Below are positions 21,532-31,938 of a DNA stretch of 64,000 bases, in pieces (position 1 is the stretch's first letter; each line of letters starts with the position of its first letter). The DNA is from Drechslerella dactyloides (lineage: Eukaryota > Ascomycota > Orbiliomycetes > Orbiliales > Orbiliaceae). A program made the position numbers and the translations under genes. Location of the stretch: contig JAGTWJ010000001.1 of NCBI GenBank assembly GCA_020064725.1, positions 3,968,001 through 4,032,000 of the forward strand, in the 5' to 3' direction. The notes below the pieces were generated by a model. It did not search any database. It was not told the origin of the DNA and worked only from the letters and a program-made list of their open reading frames with translations.

Positions 21532-22893
21532 CTAGTACATTCCCATATTGAAATCTCCTAGGCTGAGGTTGCCGTCTCTATCGTAGTTTACGGCTGAGAA
21601 GCACTCGTCGAAATTGCTCTCGGACTTCCGCGGCTCTGCATCCGGAGGCATCAAGAGACTCTCGGTGGAGGTGGTATACTGGTCCTCGAATAGCCGAGCG
21701 TAGTCGTTGTTGCCCTTAAGCTCCAGAGGCGTCTTGGGACCGTCCTCCTCGCTCGACGTCCCCGGCGACTCGACGAGTGAAGAAGAGGTCGGCGATACTT
21801 GGGCGGTGCTGTCAAAACCGTCCAACGATGAAGAGGTTGTCAAGGCAGATGGGGTGATGAAGCCGCTCTTGCTACCGGTCCGAGCAGGGGATATCGCAGT
21901 CTCAGGCAGTGAGTATACAGGAGCGGTTGATGCAGGGATGGGCTTGAATTTGTCCCGCAGAGTTGGGTTATGGGCGACTATCGAACTGTACTCCCTCTCG
22001 ATTATGTCGAGCCTCTCCTTGAGATTCTTGTTCTCGGCAATGGCGGCCTGGAGGTCCTTGACGAGCTGGTCCTGTTGAGCCTGCTTGCGTTGTCGGGATG
22101 TTTCAGCGGCCTTGCGGTTTCTGATCACCCGCTCGTAGGCTCGCTGCTGCTTCTCGGCCTCGGTCTTGGCTCGCTTTCTGAAGTGGATGTCAGCACGGTT
22201 TCCAGCAATCGGAGACGTCAGAGGAGAAACATACCTGGGGGGAAGGTTTGTAGTGGGGGGAGTCAACTGACGCCCCCACGGCTGCCGACGCTTCTTGGGC
22301 GGCGAGTCCTGGTTCAGGGTTGTATCAGGGGACTCTGCCTTGACGATGGAATCGAAGCGGCGGCCGGGGCCCGGGGACGGCGGGGACATCGGGGAGGAAC
22401 CGGCAGAGACATTTCCTGGGTTTGCACTGTTCGCGACGTTGACGTTGTGGATGGTTCGACCTGGGTTGGGGTGTTGTCCCAGATTCATGGGCATCGGACC
22501 AAGTCCAGCGAGAGCCATCTGCTGATTAAGCTGCTGCTGACTAATAGACGGCGGGCCCATGTGCTGCCTCAGCTGCTGCTGCTGTGGCTGAGGAGCACCG
22601 TTATGCGGAGTGAAAAACATGTTCGGCGTCAGCGTCTGCGACTCGAGCGAGGCGAGCATTGCGTGCGGGTGCTGCTGGAGCTGGTGCTGATGCGGATGCG
22701 GTTGCGGATGGTGTGGCACGGCAGGGGGCCCCGGCATGCGTACACTCGGCTGTAGTCGTAATGTCTGCATCTCGCTCTCCATAGCATTCTTGTTCGCGAC
22801 TTCCGCCGGATCCACTGTCGGGGCCTCGAACGTGAATTGGCCCGATGCCGGGTTGAAGTACATCTCCATCGGGTTCAACGGGTCAAAGTCCAT
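21532..22893 (-). CDS. hacA: bZIP factor HacA/Hac1 of the unfolded-protein response
   Basis: Exons 22893-22235 and 22177-21532 give about 434 residues, close to the unspliced form of Aspergillus HacA. The 57-bp spliceosomal intron (GTATGT...TTCAG) sits in the conserved place, between TTNLPPR and KRAKTEAEK. It has no stop and is a multiple of three, so the frame also reads through it. The basic region RNRKAAETSR (N240 to R248) meets the N-x7-R bZIP rule, followed by a Leu-zipper helix to ~290. Upstream is PKKRRQPWGRQL, the HacA hallmark; the N-terminus is Gln/His/Pro-rich. HacA drives ER chaperone genes after Ire1 excises a short non-spliceosomal intron. I cannot place that intron. I start at the ATG with GCCATGG context; a TTTTTTGCAG just upstream suggests a leader intron. 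Confidence 0.85.
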   Translation of the reverse strand: MDFDPLNPMEMYFNPASGQFTFEAPTVDPAEVANKNAMESEMQTLRLQPSVRMPGPPAVPHHPQPHPHQHQLQQHPHAMLASLESQTLTPNMFFTPHNGAPQPQQQQLRQHMGPPSISQQQLNQQMALAGLGPMPMNLGQHPNPGRTIHNVNVANSANPGNVSAGSSPMSPPSPGPGRRFDSIVKAESPDTTLNQDSPPKKRRQPWGRQLTPPTTNLPPRYVSPLTSPIAGNRADIHFRKRAKTEAEKQQRAYERVIRNRKAAETSRQRKQAQQDQLVKDLQAAIAENKNLKERLDIIEREYSSIVAHNPTLRDKFKPIPASTAPVYSLPETAISPARTGSKSGFITPSALTTSSSLDGFDSTAQVSPTSSSLVESPGTSSEEDGPKTPLELKGNNDYARLFEDQYTTSTESLLMPPDAEPRKSESNFDECFSAVNYDRDGNLSLGDFNMGMY

Positions 22894-24171
22894 GGCTTCT
22901 GTTGTGTGTGTTCTGCCACTGCAAAAAACCCAGGTATCTCGAATTAACACTGTTCGTCGCGGAAACGATTCTGAAACAGCATCCTTACCTCGCTAACTCT
23001 ACTCAAACGTTTTTCTGGGTAACCGTTTTTTTGTTTTTCGCTTAAGGTAGTCTATCTATCTGTGAACCACGACGGCGGAAATAAGCACGTGATGGGTAAT
23101 AAATTTGGGGAGGCGTGGATACCAAGTAGACGGAGACGAAGAAAACACCAAGGTGACCAGGAGGAACTCACAGGATGGGATGGGATGTGGGAAGATTGCT
23201 CCAAGCAGGCAATAAGAGCACAGTTTGGTGACACGGTGGATGGATTGTAATAAAAAATTCGGAGTCAACGTGTCGGCTTGCTGCAAGACCACCTCTTGTT
23301 ATATAGCCGTTGGTTGTGCACAAGCTGTTAGCCAGCCTGGAAATACCTCAGATTCTGACCGAGTTTCTGGCGATATTGTGCTCTCGTAACGTGGCGTTGA
23401 ACTGGCCTCTGGCCGCGGTAACAATCGGGTAGAGCGAATTGAACACTTGACAGGAAAGAAAACCCGAGGACTGTGGTCGCGGTGATAGCAGCTGTGTGTC
23501 TCTGGCGGGCTGAGGGCGCATATACGGATATATCGATATATCTGTAGAGGGTGCGAAGCGGGTACAGCAGGCAGTGATGCGAATGACCGTGATGCGATGA
23601 ATGCAAAACGTAGAACAACGGCGTTGGAGAGAGAGCTCGGAGAAAGCAGACAGGAGACTATTTGTATACACTGCCAGTCCAAAATACTTGCAAATATTCT
23701 TGTGATTTCAGCGATAATCGGTGCTCTTCTCAAAAATCAGCGCGTAAGGCGTTGATCGATGCTGTGCAGGCTTGTTTGAGAGAAACCGTTTGTGCCGAAT
23801 AGCGGTATCGTGGCTTGCGAGACAATAGAAAAACGCGGGCTTGGGTACGTTTTTCTAATCGAGCAGCAAGCAAAATATGGTCGTCGACAGTTAAGCGATA
23901 ACCAAAGGAAGATAAAATCGAGCGGTCGATTTTATCAGATTAGAGAATACTAAGAATTAGATGGATAGATTTTGGGTAATCTATGTATGTATGTATATAT
24001 GGATCGTAGGTAGAATGTGGTAATGAAATATATAGAGTGTAGCGAGGGATCACAAATCTTTATATAAAAAGAGGTAAAATCGTTTGTAAAATAGGTAAGT
24101 ATGTAGCTTAGAGAAGGGGATGGGGGTGGCGGCGGAGGCACGCGCGTATGTAATATAAGTATGTATGTGAG

Positions 24172-24198
24172 TGAAGTAAGTAAGTAAGTAAGTAAGTG
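24172..24198. repeat. (GTAA)n microsatellite
   Basis: Six to seven GTAA tetramers in non-coding DNA. Confidence 0.9.
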
Positions 24199-24831
24199 TA
24201 CTGGGGGATGCAAGAAGCAGACGGTAGATATGTGTATCTATCGATCGATCGAATGAGAGACCTCGACGGAGAAGAAGTGGGCGTCGGGTAGAGTTATATA
24301 AACGTGAGAGCGGTCTCGAAGCAGGAGCGCCCCGAGCATGTATGTACGCACGTATGTGTGTATGGCCTGCTCGCACATGAGCGAGCAGGGATCTCGAGTT
24401 ACGAAAGGAAGAAGAGGAACGACAAGAATAAGAAAAGAAAGGAAAAAGAGCGAGCGAGCGAGAGCTGCAGCTGTCGACAATGGATGGTGCTAATTGCAAG
24501 TGCAAGTCAGAAGCCTCCGTGTTCTGGCGCATGGCATTCGCTCCGTTTTGGATATCGTAGTCCCACGGTGCAGGCCCGGTTCGCGACCTTGGTATGTCCT
24601 TAACTTAGAAGTAGCAGCACATGCACATCTTAACTTTTCTTTTCCCGCGTGCATACGATGCTGAGCTTTGTCCGATTGTAAGCAAGTCACTATGGACATA
24701 GTACATCCATCCAAGTCCCCATTGCTATACCAATCATTCCTGCCCGGCTGCAGTCCTGCAGCGCAGACCGACCTGGCCAGGGTGGGTTTCCGTTGGCTGG
24801 CTGGCTCGCCCGGCGCATACGTTCGCAGGCG

Positions 24832-24851
24832 TTTTTTTTTTTTTTTTTTTT
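24832..24851. repeat. Poly-T tract, 20 bases
   Basis: A 20-base T homopolymer in the gene-poor interval. Confidence 0.9.
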
Positions 24852-26024
24852 GTTCTTTCTCAGGAAAGAGTGAGGGTGACGGTCACGCAACAGCGGGTTT
24901 GGTTTGTTTGACGCGGCTCGTCTTCACGTTGGTCTGGTTCCGGTCGACTGTCCAGAAAAGATGCAAAACACCATCTCATTTTTATTTTTATTAGTCAGAT
25001 GGGGCCCTCGCGGCCAACATCGACTGCAACTTGTGGCTAAAGATAAAACACGGCGCTGTTTGTTGCCCTGATCATGGAACTGGAACTGGGCCCCCGGCGC
25101 TCATGTTGGTGTTAATCGTGTTATCAACGTTAACACGATCGTTTTATTAGCACCTTCACCACCCCCCAGCAAACAATTTAATACAATTTGCAACTGGCCG
25201 GCCGTTAGAACGGAGGGAAGCAAGGTTAATTCTCGGACCCTGAGCGTAACGGACGGACGACCTGGCCTGGCTGGCCTGTTGGATGGACTGTCCTTCCCTC
25301 GAGGGTCTGGTTCCCCACCGTCTCCACCCGTCCATGCCTCCAATAGCAGTGAAGTTAAGAGGGCTCATGTACGAATAGGACAGGTACTCGCATAACGCGG
25401 TCGCCTGGTATGTAGCACAACTATACCAAGCAAACGGTCGCTATACCCTCGCTCGCCCTCGACGCAGACCGACGTTTCCGCGTCCGTCCCTGCTATCGAT
25501 TACGAGCACAATTGCGAGCAGTAGTTTAATTAATCAATCAATCCATCAAACCCGATCCACCTCGCCCCCGTTGTACTCGCCTGCATGCACACCGCAAATG
25601 GGCTACCCTTTCCGGTGGATAGCTTCCATTTACCAGGGTCGGCGCATGGAGCTTGAGGACGAGGCCATCGTCACCGATGTTCATGCACCCGGCTCTCTCG
25701 CATCTGGTAGGGACATGCTCGCTCTCCCTCCTTGGGACTCCGGCTAGCTAGCTGGGTTGCCAAGTCCCTCTGCAGAGGATCACCTCTGCAGGGCAAATGG
25801 CTCTCACCGGGCAAATTCTCGCTTTCCTTTTTTTTCTTTCCGATTCTTCGTCTTCTTCTTCGTTCGCCCAGCGTATGGTTAATGAATTATTTCTGGGACT
25901 GGACCAACTTGGCGAGCTGCATAGGCGAATTAATTTGGTTGTGCTTGCTGGGCGCGCCCTCCCGCCGACCCAACAGCTTTTTCTTCGGCCGATGATCAGA
26001 TCAGAATGAAACTGGCGGCCTACT

Positions 26025-26053
26025 TGCCTGCCTGCCTGCCTGCCTGCCTGCCT
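26025..26053. repeat. (GCCT)n microsatellite
   Basis: About seven GCCT tetramers in the gene-poor interval. Confidence 0.9.
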
Positions 26054-29000
26054 CTGCAGCTTCCCTCCGTATTCGCAGTGGGTACCGGGCGATAGCTAAG
26101 GACTGATATTATCGCCATCGTCCGCGTCCGCCAGTTGCAATTGCGCTCTCGCGCCCTGAGGCTGGGTTTGCAATCTGTTTGTTCGTTCCAGACGCTCGCA
26201 ACAGCAACAGCGTCGTTTAATTAAAACTGGGCAAATCGCCAATGCAATGCGGTTGCCGACGTTTGACTGTCAGCTCCGTCGCTGTCTCTGCCCCATTGCG
26301 TTCGCTCCGGAGCTGTTTCTGGAGCTGTCTCTTCTGCTGTTGGAGATGGGGCGACGGCCGGCAGCTATCGATTGCACTGGGACAATGCAACGTATAATCC
26401 TAAAATAGCGCTATTTTTTGCCCCGAGGGAGCACTCTCGGCCTCGGGAGCGAAGAACGGAGCTGGGCTAGCCTGTTCTCAACGGGCGACCCGGTGAGAAA
26501 GCTTGCTGTTCTGCGGCTACCGGAGCCATTGTCCTCCTCCCAACTTCGGAGGCTGGTTCGATTCTGATGCGGATTGCGAGCAGCAGCAGCGGTGTTCGAT
26601 CGGTGTTTTGGATGTTCGACCGCAGGACTGCAGCCCGAGCTAGCTCTCGTTCCCGTTAGCTGGCTTGTCGGACCAATTAGCTGACCCCACGCCGCCCCGA
26701 TCGGGCAGGTATAACTCCAGCGCGATCTATCCTTATGCCATAGCGTGGGCATAGGCTAGCCCTCTCGACGCGTCCCCAGGCGACTGACTGACTTGACTGA
26801 CTGACTGCTGACTGACCCGGCTGGCTCCTGCTGTCATGATCTTGGAAGCATCGTCTCCGAGCCGTTGGCATTAACTCTGGATGGCGGGTGTTGGAGTTGA
26901 GGAACGAGCTAACTAACGGGGTTGCCAAATATATCGATGCAACAGCTAACACAAATTCTTCCCATACTAACTGCTATTATACCTACACCACACGATTACT
27001 ATGAATACAAGAGAGAGAAAAAAAACGGCCCGGCGCTTCACGAGATTGCTCGGCTCTGATTCGTCCGACAGATCGATCGTCCGTCGAGGTCTAGATTGGA
27101 GACGCCTGCCATCGATTTCGAAGACTCGAGAATGCCGACGCAATGGGTCCGCCGCCGTCGCTCATGATGGTAAAAATAACAGCAACGGCAATGACAGTAG
27201 ATGACAGAGTTATACTTCCAACATTGTCGACAACATTTAACCTTTTCGAATCCGTCGGATCTCCACATTTCGCACAAACGTCGACGCCCGGGCCGACTGG
27301 TTGACTAACCACGTCGACGGTCTAGCGCCGTAGCGCAAAACTGCGCCTTTCCATCTTCTCTCGTCTTCCTCTGCCTCTTCATTTTTTATAGGTTTGTACT
27401 GTCATTAGGCATGTGCGTATTCCCACTTTTATCCGCCCGCCCTTCTAGTCGTCCTTCTCGAAGCCTCGGAAACGCCCAGTGTGCAGGCAACCCGCATGAA
27501 CTCAAGACCCCGTTTCGACGTAACGCGACTCTCCGCTAGCCTGTCGACGAGAAAGAAGTCCGAATGCTTCCCCGGAAACCCGGAGGGTTAAGCTCGCCCC
27601 CGTCGCATCGGGATAACAAGCTCGGGTGTGCTGAGCCTTTGCCGGCGCGGGTGCTAGTCCCACTCGGTCGCCCGCGATGCCACAACAGGCATCCGGAAAG
27701 CCAGCTTGGGGAAATGTCCCGACGCGACTTTCCACTTCTCGAGCACAACCCATCGCCCGTCCCAGCTGTGGGGACTCCGAGAAAACACCACAGCGCGAGA
27801 GATGGAGAGACCGTGGTGGTCGGCCGGGCTCGCGCGGGATAATATACCATGCCAGCCGATATAGCCTGGTGCCGGGTAGCTGCCCCCCGGGTTGCAGTTG
27901 TCCTTTGCGCAAGGTGTGTCGCGATAGGGAGATCGAGGGCAGCGGTTTCCGCTGTCGTCGCAATCGATTAGCCTATCGATAGCGAGGACCCCGTCTACTG
28001 GCCAGATTAGACGCACCTTACGTACATTACATACACGCAAACCCACCCACACACACATACATACCCACATACGTACATACATCCTAACAGATAGACAGCC
28101 CGGCGGGCAGGCAGGCAGACAGGCGGGCGGACAGACGCTCGTTAGTTTACCGTTTCTCCGCACGATAGCGTCATTGCTACAGTTGCCGGATTGGACCCTG
28201 CGGCAGACGCATACCCGACCCGTCATCTGCGATTGTCATCGTCGTCGCTGTTTCCATGATACCACACCCGCCTCAAACCCAGCTGCGGATTATGCTTAAG
28301 TCTTGCGCAGTCCTGATCGGGCGGCTGGCAGCGTTATATCGGGCATCCGTAAGCCTATTCGCACCTGGATTGGACCCGCGAGTGGGGTCGTGACTGGGTT
28401 ATTCTGTTCTGGCAACGTATCAACATGGTTTCATCAGCGTTAACGGACGTTCTCGTCGTTAGCTAAGGATTTGCTTGCTTTCCCAGCTGCATGGGATTAT
28501 ATATAGACTCTCCAGCCATCGGGATTTCGCTCGGGCGGTGGTGGCGGTTGGCCGGGCGCGTCCGTTGCAATTGAGCGATTGAGGACGTCACGCCGGTCGA
28601 GTTGGTTTGGATTGTTAATTCATCGCTGTGGTAAATTGGATGTCTGTGGATCCAGGCGTGTAAGCTATGTAAGCGGGCAGGGAAGCTGGAGCTTTCGAGA
28701 GCTCGAGCTTTGTGAGGCTCTGATCAAGCAGCAGGCTTGAAGCTGCGCTGCACAGGCGTGAGGCGACGTCTATGCGCCGGGATGCCTTGTCCACGGCGAT
28801 TGCGCAGCCCGCCAAGCCCACCCCGCCAGCCAATCACAGCCCTGCAACACACTATTTGCAACACCACCAGCGAGCGTGCTCACGGCTTCCGCCCCAATAC
28901 GGCCCTTTCGTCCACCCTTTCCATCCGTGCCAGCCGGCCGGCCTGCGATCATGCCATTGAGGGAACGCTGCACCGGTCGACCTCGTGCACTTCCGGCTCT

Positions 29001-29570
29001 GCTGTCAGTTAATGCCGGATCCGCCGCCCAGTCGACCAGACCCCGCCCGAGTACATACCGACATCCATCCGCTAGTCGTATACTTGCGTTCGCTCGACAG
29101 TTCGCAGTTCAAGGACCTATAGCTGTCAAGCTGACAGCAGCAGTAGCGGCAGTGGTATCGTATCCTCCGGACGTATGCATGCATGCATACGTGCAGATGG
29201 GATAGGTTTTGGTGGTGATGCGGCGTTAAGCTGTGTATGCAGCCAGCATCTCTCCACAATGATTCCTTCAAAAGTAGACGTAGACTGGATGCCGCCGCGA
29301 TTGGTGGAGCCAGGCAGAAGTGTATCTCGATCTTGGTTCTGAATGGCCGATGTGGACAGATGGACTGCCATTACCGAGAGAGCGATGTCTATATAGGGTA
29401 TATGCTATATATTTATCGGGGGTGTTAACGTTGACTTTGTGGTTAATTCCCCACTGTCACGCAGCGTGCGTGCATATCTGCATGACAGTAATGCGACAGC
29501 CGGCGGCACTGTCTGTACTAGCACCACCCCTCGAGTGGGGACGCACGATGGTGATGGACGTTCCACTGCC

Positions 29571-29612
29571 ATAACACACCATGCCATACCATGCCATACC
29601 ATACCATACACC
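29571..29612. repeat. (CCATA)n and CCATGCCATA repeat
   Basis: Degenerate tandem CCATA/CCATG pentamers, about eight units. Confidence 0.85.
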
Positions 29613-31938
29613 CCTAGCTAGCACCGATCTCGATGGGAATAAATTCGCCGACGGTACTATCCTATTGCAGCCGACTAGTGGGGAACGTGCGAGGGAAAAA
29701 AAAGATGTATAGGTGTCTGCTGCATACTGGTGGGTGGGCGGGCGGTGTGCTACAGCAGGTTTTGACGTCGACTGCAGGATCACTTTGCCTGGATTTGCAG
29801 CTAGACCTTGGGCGAGACTCAACCTGCCCGCTTCAGAGGGCCGCATGGATCGCGAGTGGAGTGAGGGTGCTGCTTTGCCTCCTGCACAGACGGAGGGAAT
29901 GAGGCAGAGCTCTCCACGTGATGCATGGCTTGCGTGCATTATTTTTGTATCCTCACGCTGCTTGTTTACGTTATTTTGCCTTCCAAGTTGGTCGGGTAGC
30001 ATGACTGGAAGCAGGCGGTGCACATGAGAATCACTACAACCTGGAAAGCAGTGCAGGCGCACGCACCACTAGCACTTGTTGTACCACTTTGTTCGAAAAA
30101 GTCTACCTCGTCTTCCCTCGTTTGCACATGAAGTATTGGTAAGTCCGACGGATGGAAGTGCTGTTTGTAGGAACTTGTACTCGCCCGGATATCGGTGCGT
30201 GATATAATCGCATTGTGAATATTAATGCCGGCGTCATGCTGTGCAAGCTTTTGAATGCGGATCCATGGAGAGACAACCATCAGATCGTGTGTATCGCCGT
30301 GCGCTGATTGCACGACAGCACCCCATGTACATGTACGCTCTCGAATACAGCTCGCTACGATGCGTGCATTTCATGCTCCGGAAGATGGGAACTGGGATTG
30401 GGTCGCTGCGGGACGAGGCCGCAGGATCAGATCGGGGCGAGGCGAATTAATACAGTGATGCGTGCTGCGGATTTCTTCCGCACCGTCTCGAAGAACCCGT
30501 ATGAGGATATCCGAAAGCTTTACGACCAAGGACTCATATTCTTGAAAGATGGGAAAAAATGCCGACCAGAATCCCCAAACTTGATGTCCAGGGAGAGCGG
30601 AGGGGCCATGTCTATCCCGTAATGCTGCTAGGCACCAGCAGCGAGAATTAATGAGAAACCGCACCGCGAGTCAAGCAAGACAATCAAGGTCTCCTCGGAC
30701 GGTCGAGAGACGGTAGAAGTAGTATGTAGAAACCCAGCTTTGTAGCTTTGTCCCATCCGTGCCCTAATATACCCACCCACATATGACTCAGCTAAGCCAT
30801 CCGCATCTACATCCAATATCTATATCACATTACAAGCTGACGTATACAACCCTCACCAAGATCCAGAACACCACACCGCTGACAAATAGAAATCTAGAAA
30901 ACACCATCAAAGACAGCATCAATACACACACAGTGGCCACACGGAGAGCGCCGAGCAAAGGGACGCGTAGTGCTAAAACCCCGTGATTCCCACCCCTTAC
31001 GTAATCAGCGGCCGCGGCATCCAGACGCGACAGCTATACCCGAGCCAGCGTGCCACCTGCACCGTCCTACGTACGTAGGCGACCCCATCGCCGGGACATA
31101 CATGTATGTATATTTGTGATGCAGGCATGCGCATTCCTACCGGGGTGCGGACGACCGGAAGCTGGTGTACGTCCAGCTGCTGAAACGTAACAGCGGACGG
31201 CGAGTCGACAGGAACCGTCAACAACGACCGACGGCAGACGTACAGGGGACGGTAATTGTAATAAAATATTACCAACAACCGTAACGTTGGTAAATACCGT
31301 AATCTAGGATCCGTACGCAACGGAGGATAAGCTATTTGAACAAAGCTAAAGACGCAACAAGTGATAGGTCGAGTTATCGCCAGGAACACAACATGAAAGC
31401 GAAGGCAAAGTTTGGGACCGGCACCAGGATACGTTACACGTGTGCCGTCGTCTCAGCCGTACTACAACATGTACAACCACGGCGTTTCGCTACCGTACGT
31501 TAACTAATATAATTAACGTAGCTAACGCATTGTATTATCGACGGGGATCTGTGTCAAGTGCATGCTTGAATATGCTGCTAGCTAGCAATTTAGTTATGTT
31601 GTTGCATGGGACGCATGCATGTTGCGAGTCCCATATAATAGTAGCTGCATACGTATTGATGGCGAGTTGGCGAGTTGACCGCGTTATAATGTTGCTATCG
31701 TGCGTCCAAGATTTCAAACGCACAGCTGTAAACCGGCATCGTGATCTGAAACGCCCTATCGATTGCGGGACGCAAGCTATCAGATGGTAGAATTGATACT
31801 GACACAGGCTCACTACAGGGCCTCGCATCACACAGGTGTCATCGCGCGTTGGCCTGTTGGAGGGAGGAAAATTTTATAATTACAAAGCCTTTACAAATTT
31901 ACAACAGCCGTCGTCGTTGCGCCTGCATGATGAAAGAA

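Larger units (their letters stand above)
22894..31938. other. Nine-kilobase gene-poor interval
   Basis: Apart from the hacA promoter and leader (to ~23.3 kb), I find no gene, tRNA or transposon I can support. Frames are short, shift strand constantly and lack conserved motifs. Simple repeats are frequent. A GC-rich patch lies at ~27,480-27,980 and a 54-codon coding-like frame at 30458-30622. A CT-biased or alternating purine-pyrimidine texture (ATAC, CATA) recurs. Confidence 0.5.

Noticed and set aside
21633..21660. GGATGCAG / CCGCGG as an Ire1 intron
   Set aside because: The two words are only about 8 bases apart, too close for a 20-26 nt intron, and the first lacks the leading C.
26545..26575. 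GGTTCGATTCTG, resembling a tRNA B-box
   Set aside because: No stem pairing or A-box at the right distance.
27502..28226. Overlapping minus-strand frames of 153-190 codons in the gene desert
   Set aside because: Both strands are equally open because of high GC; residue use is not protein-like.
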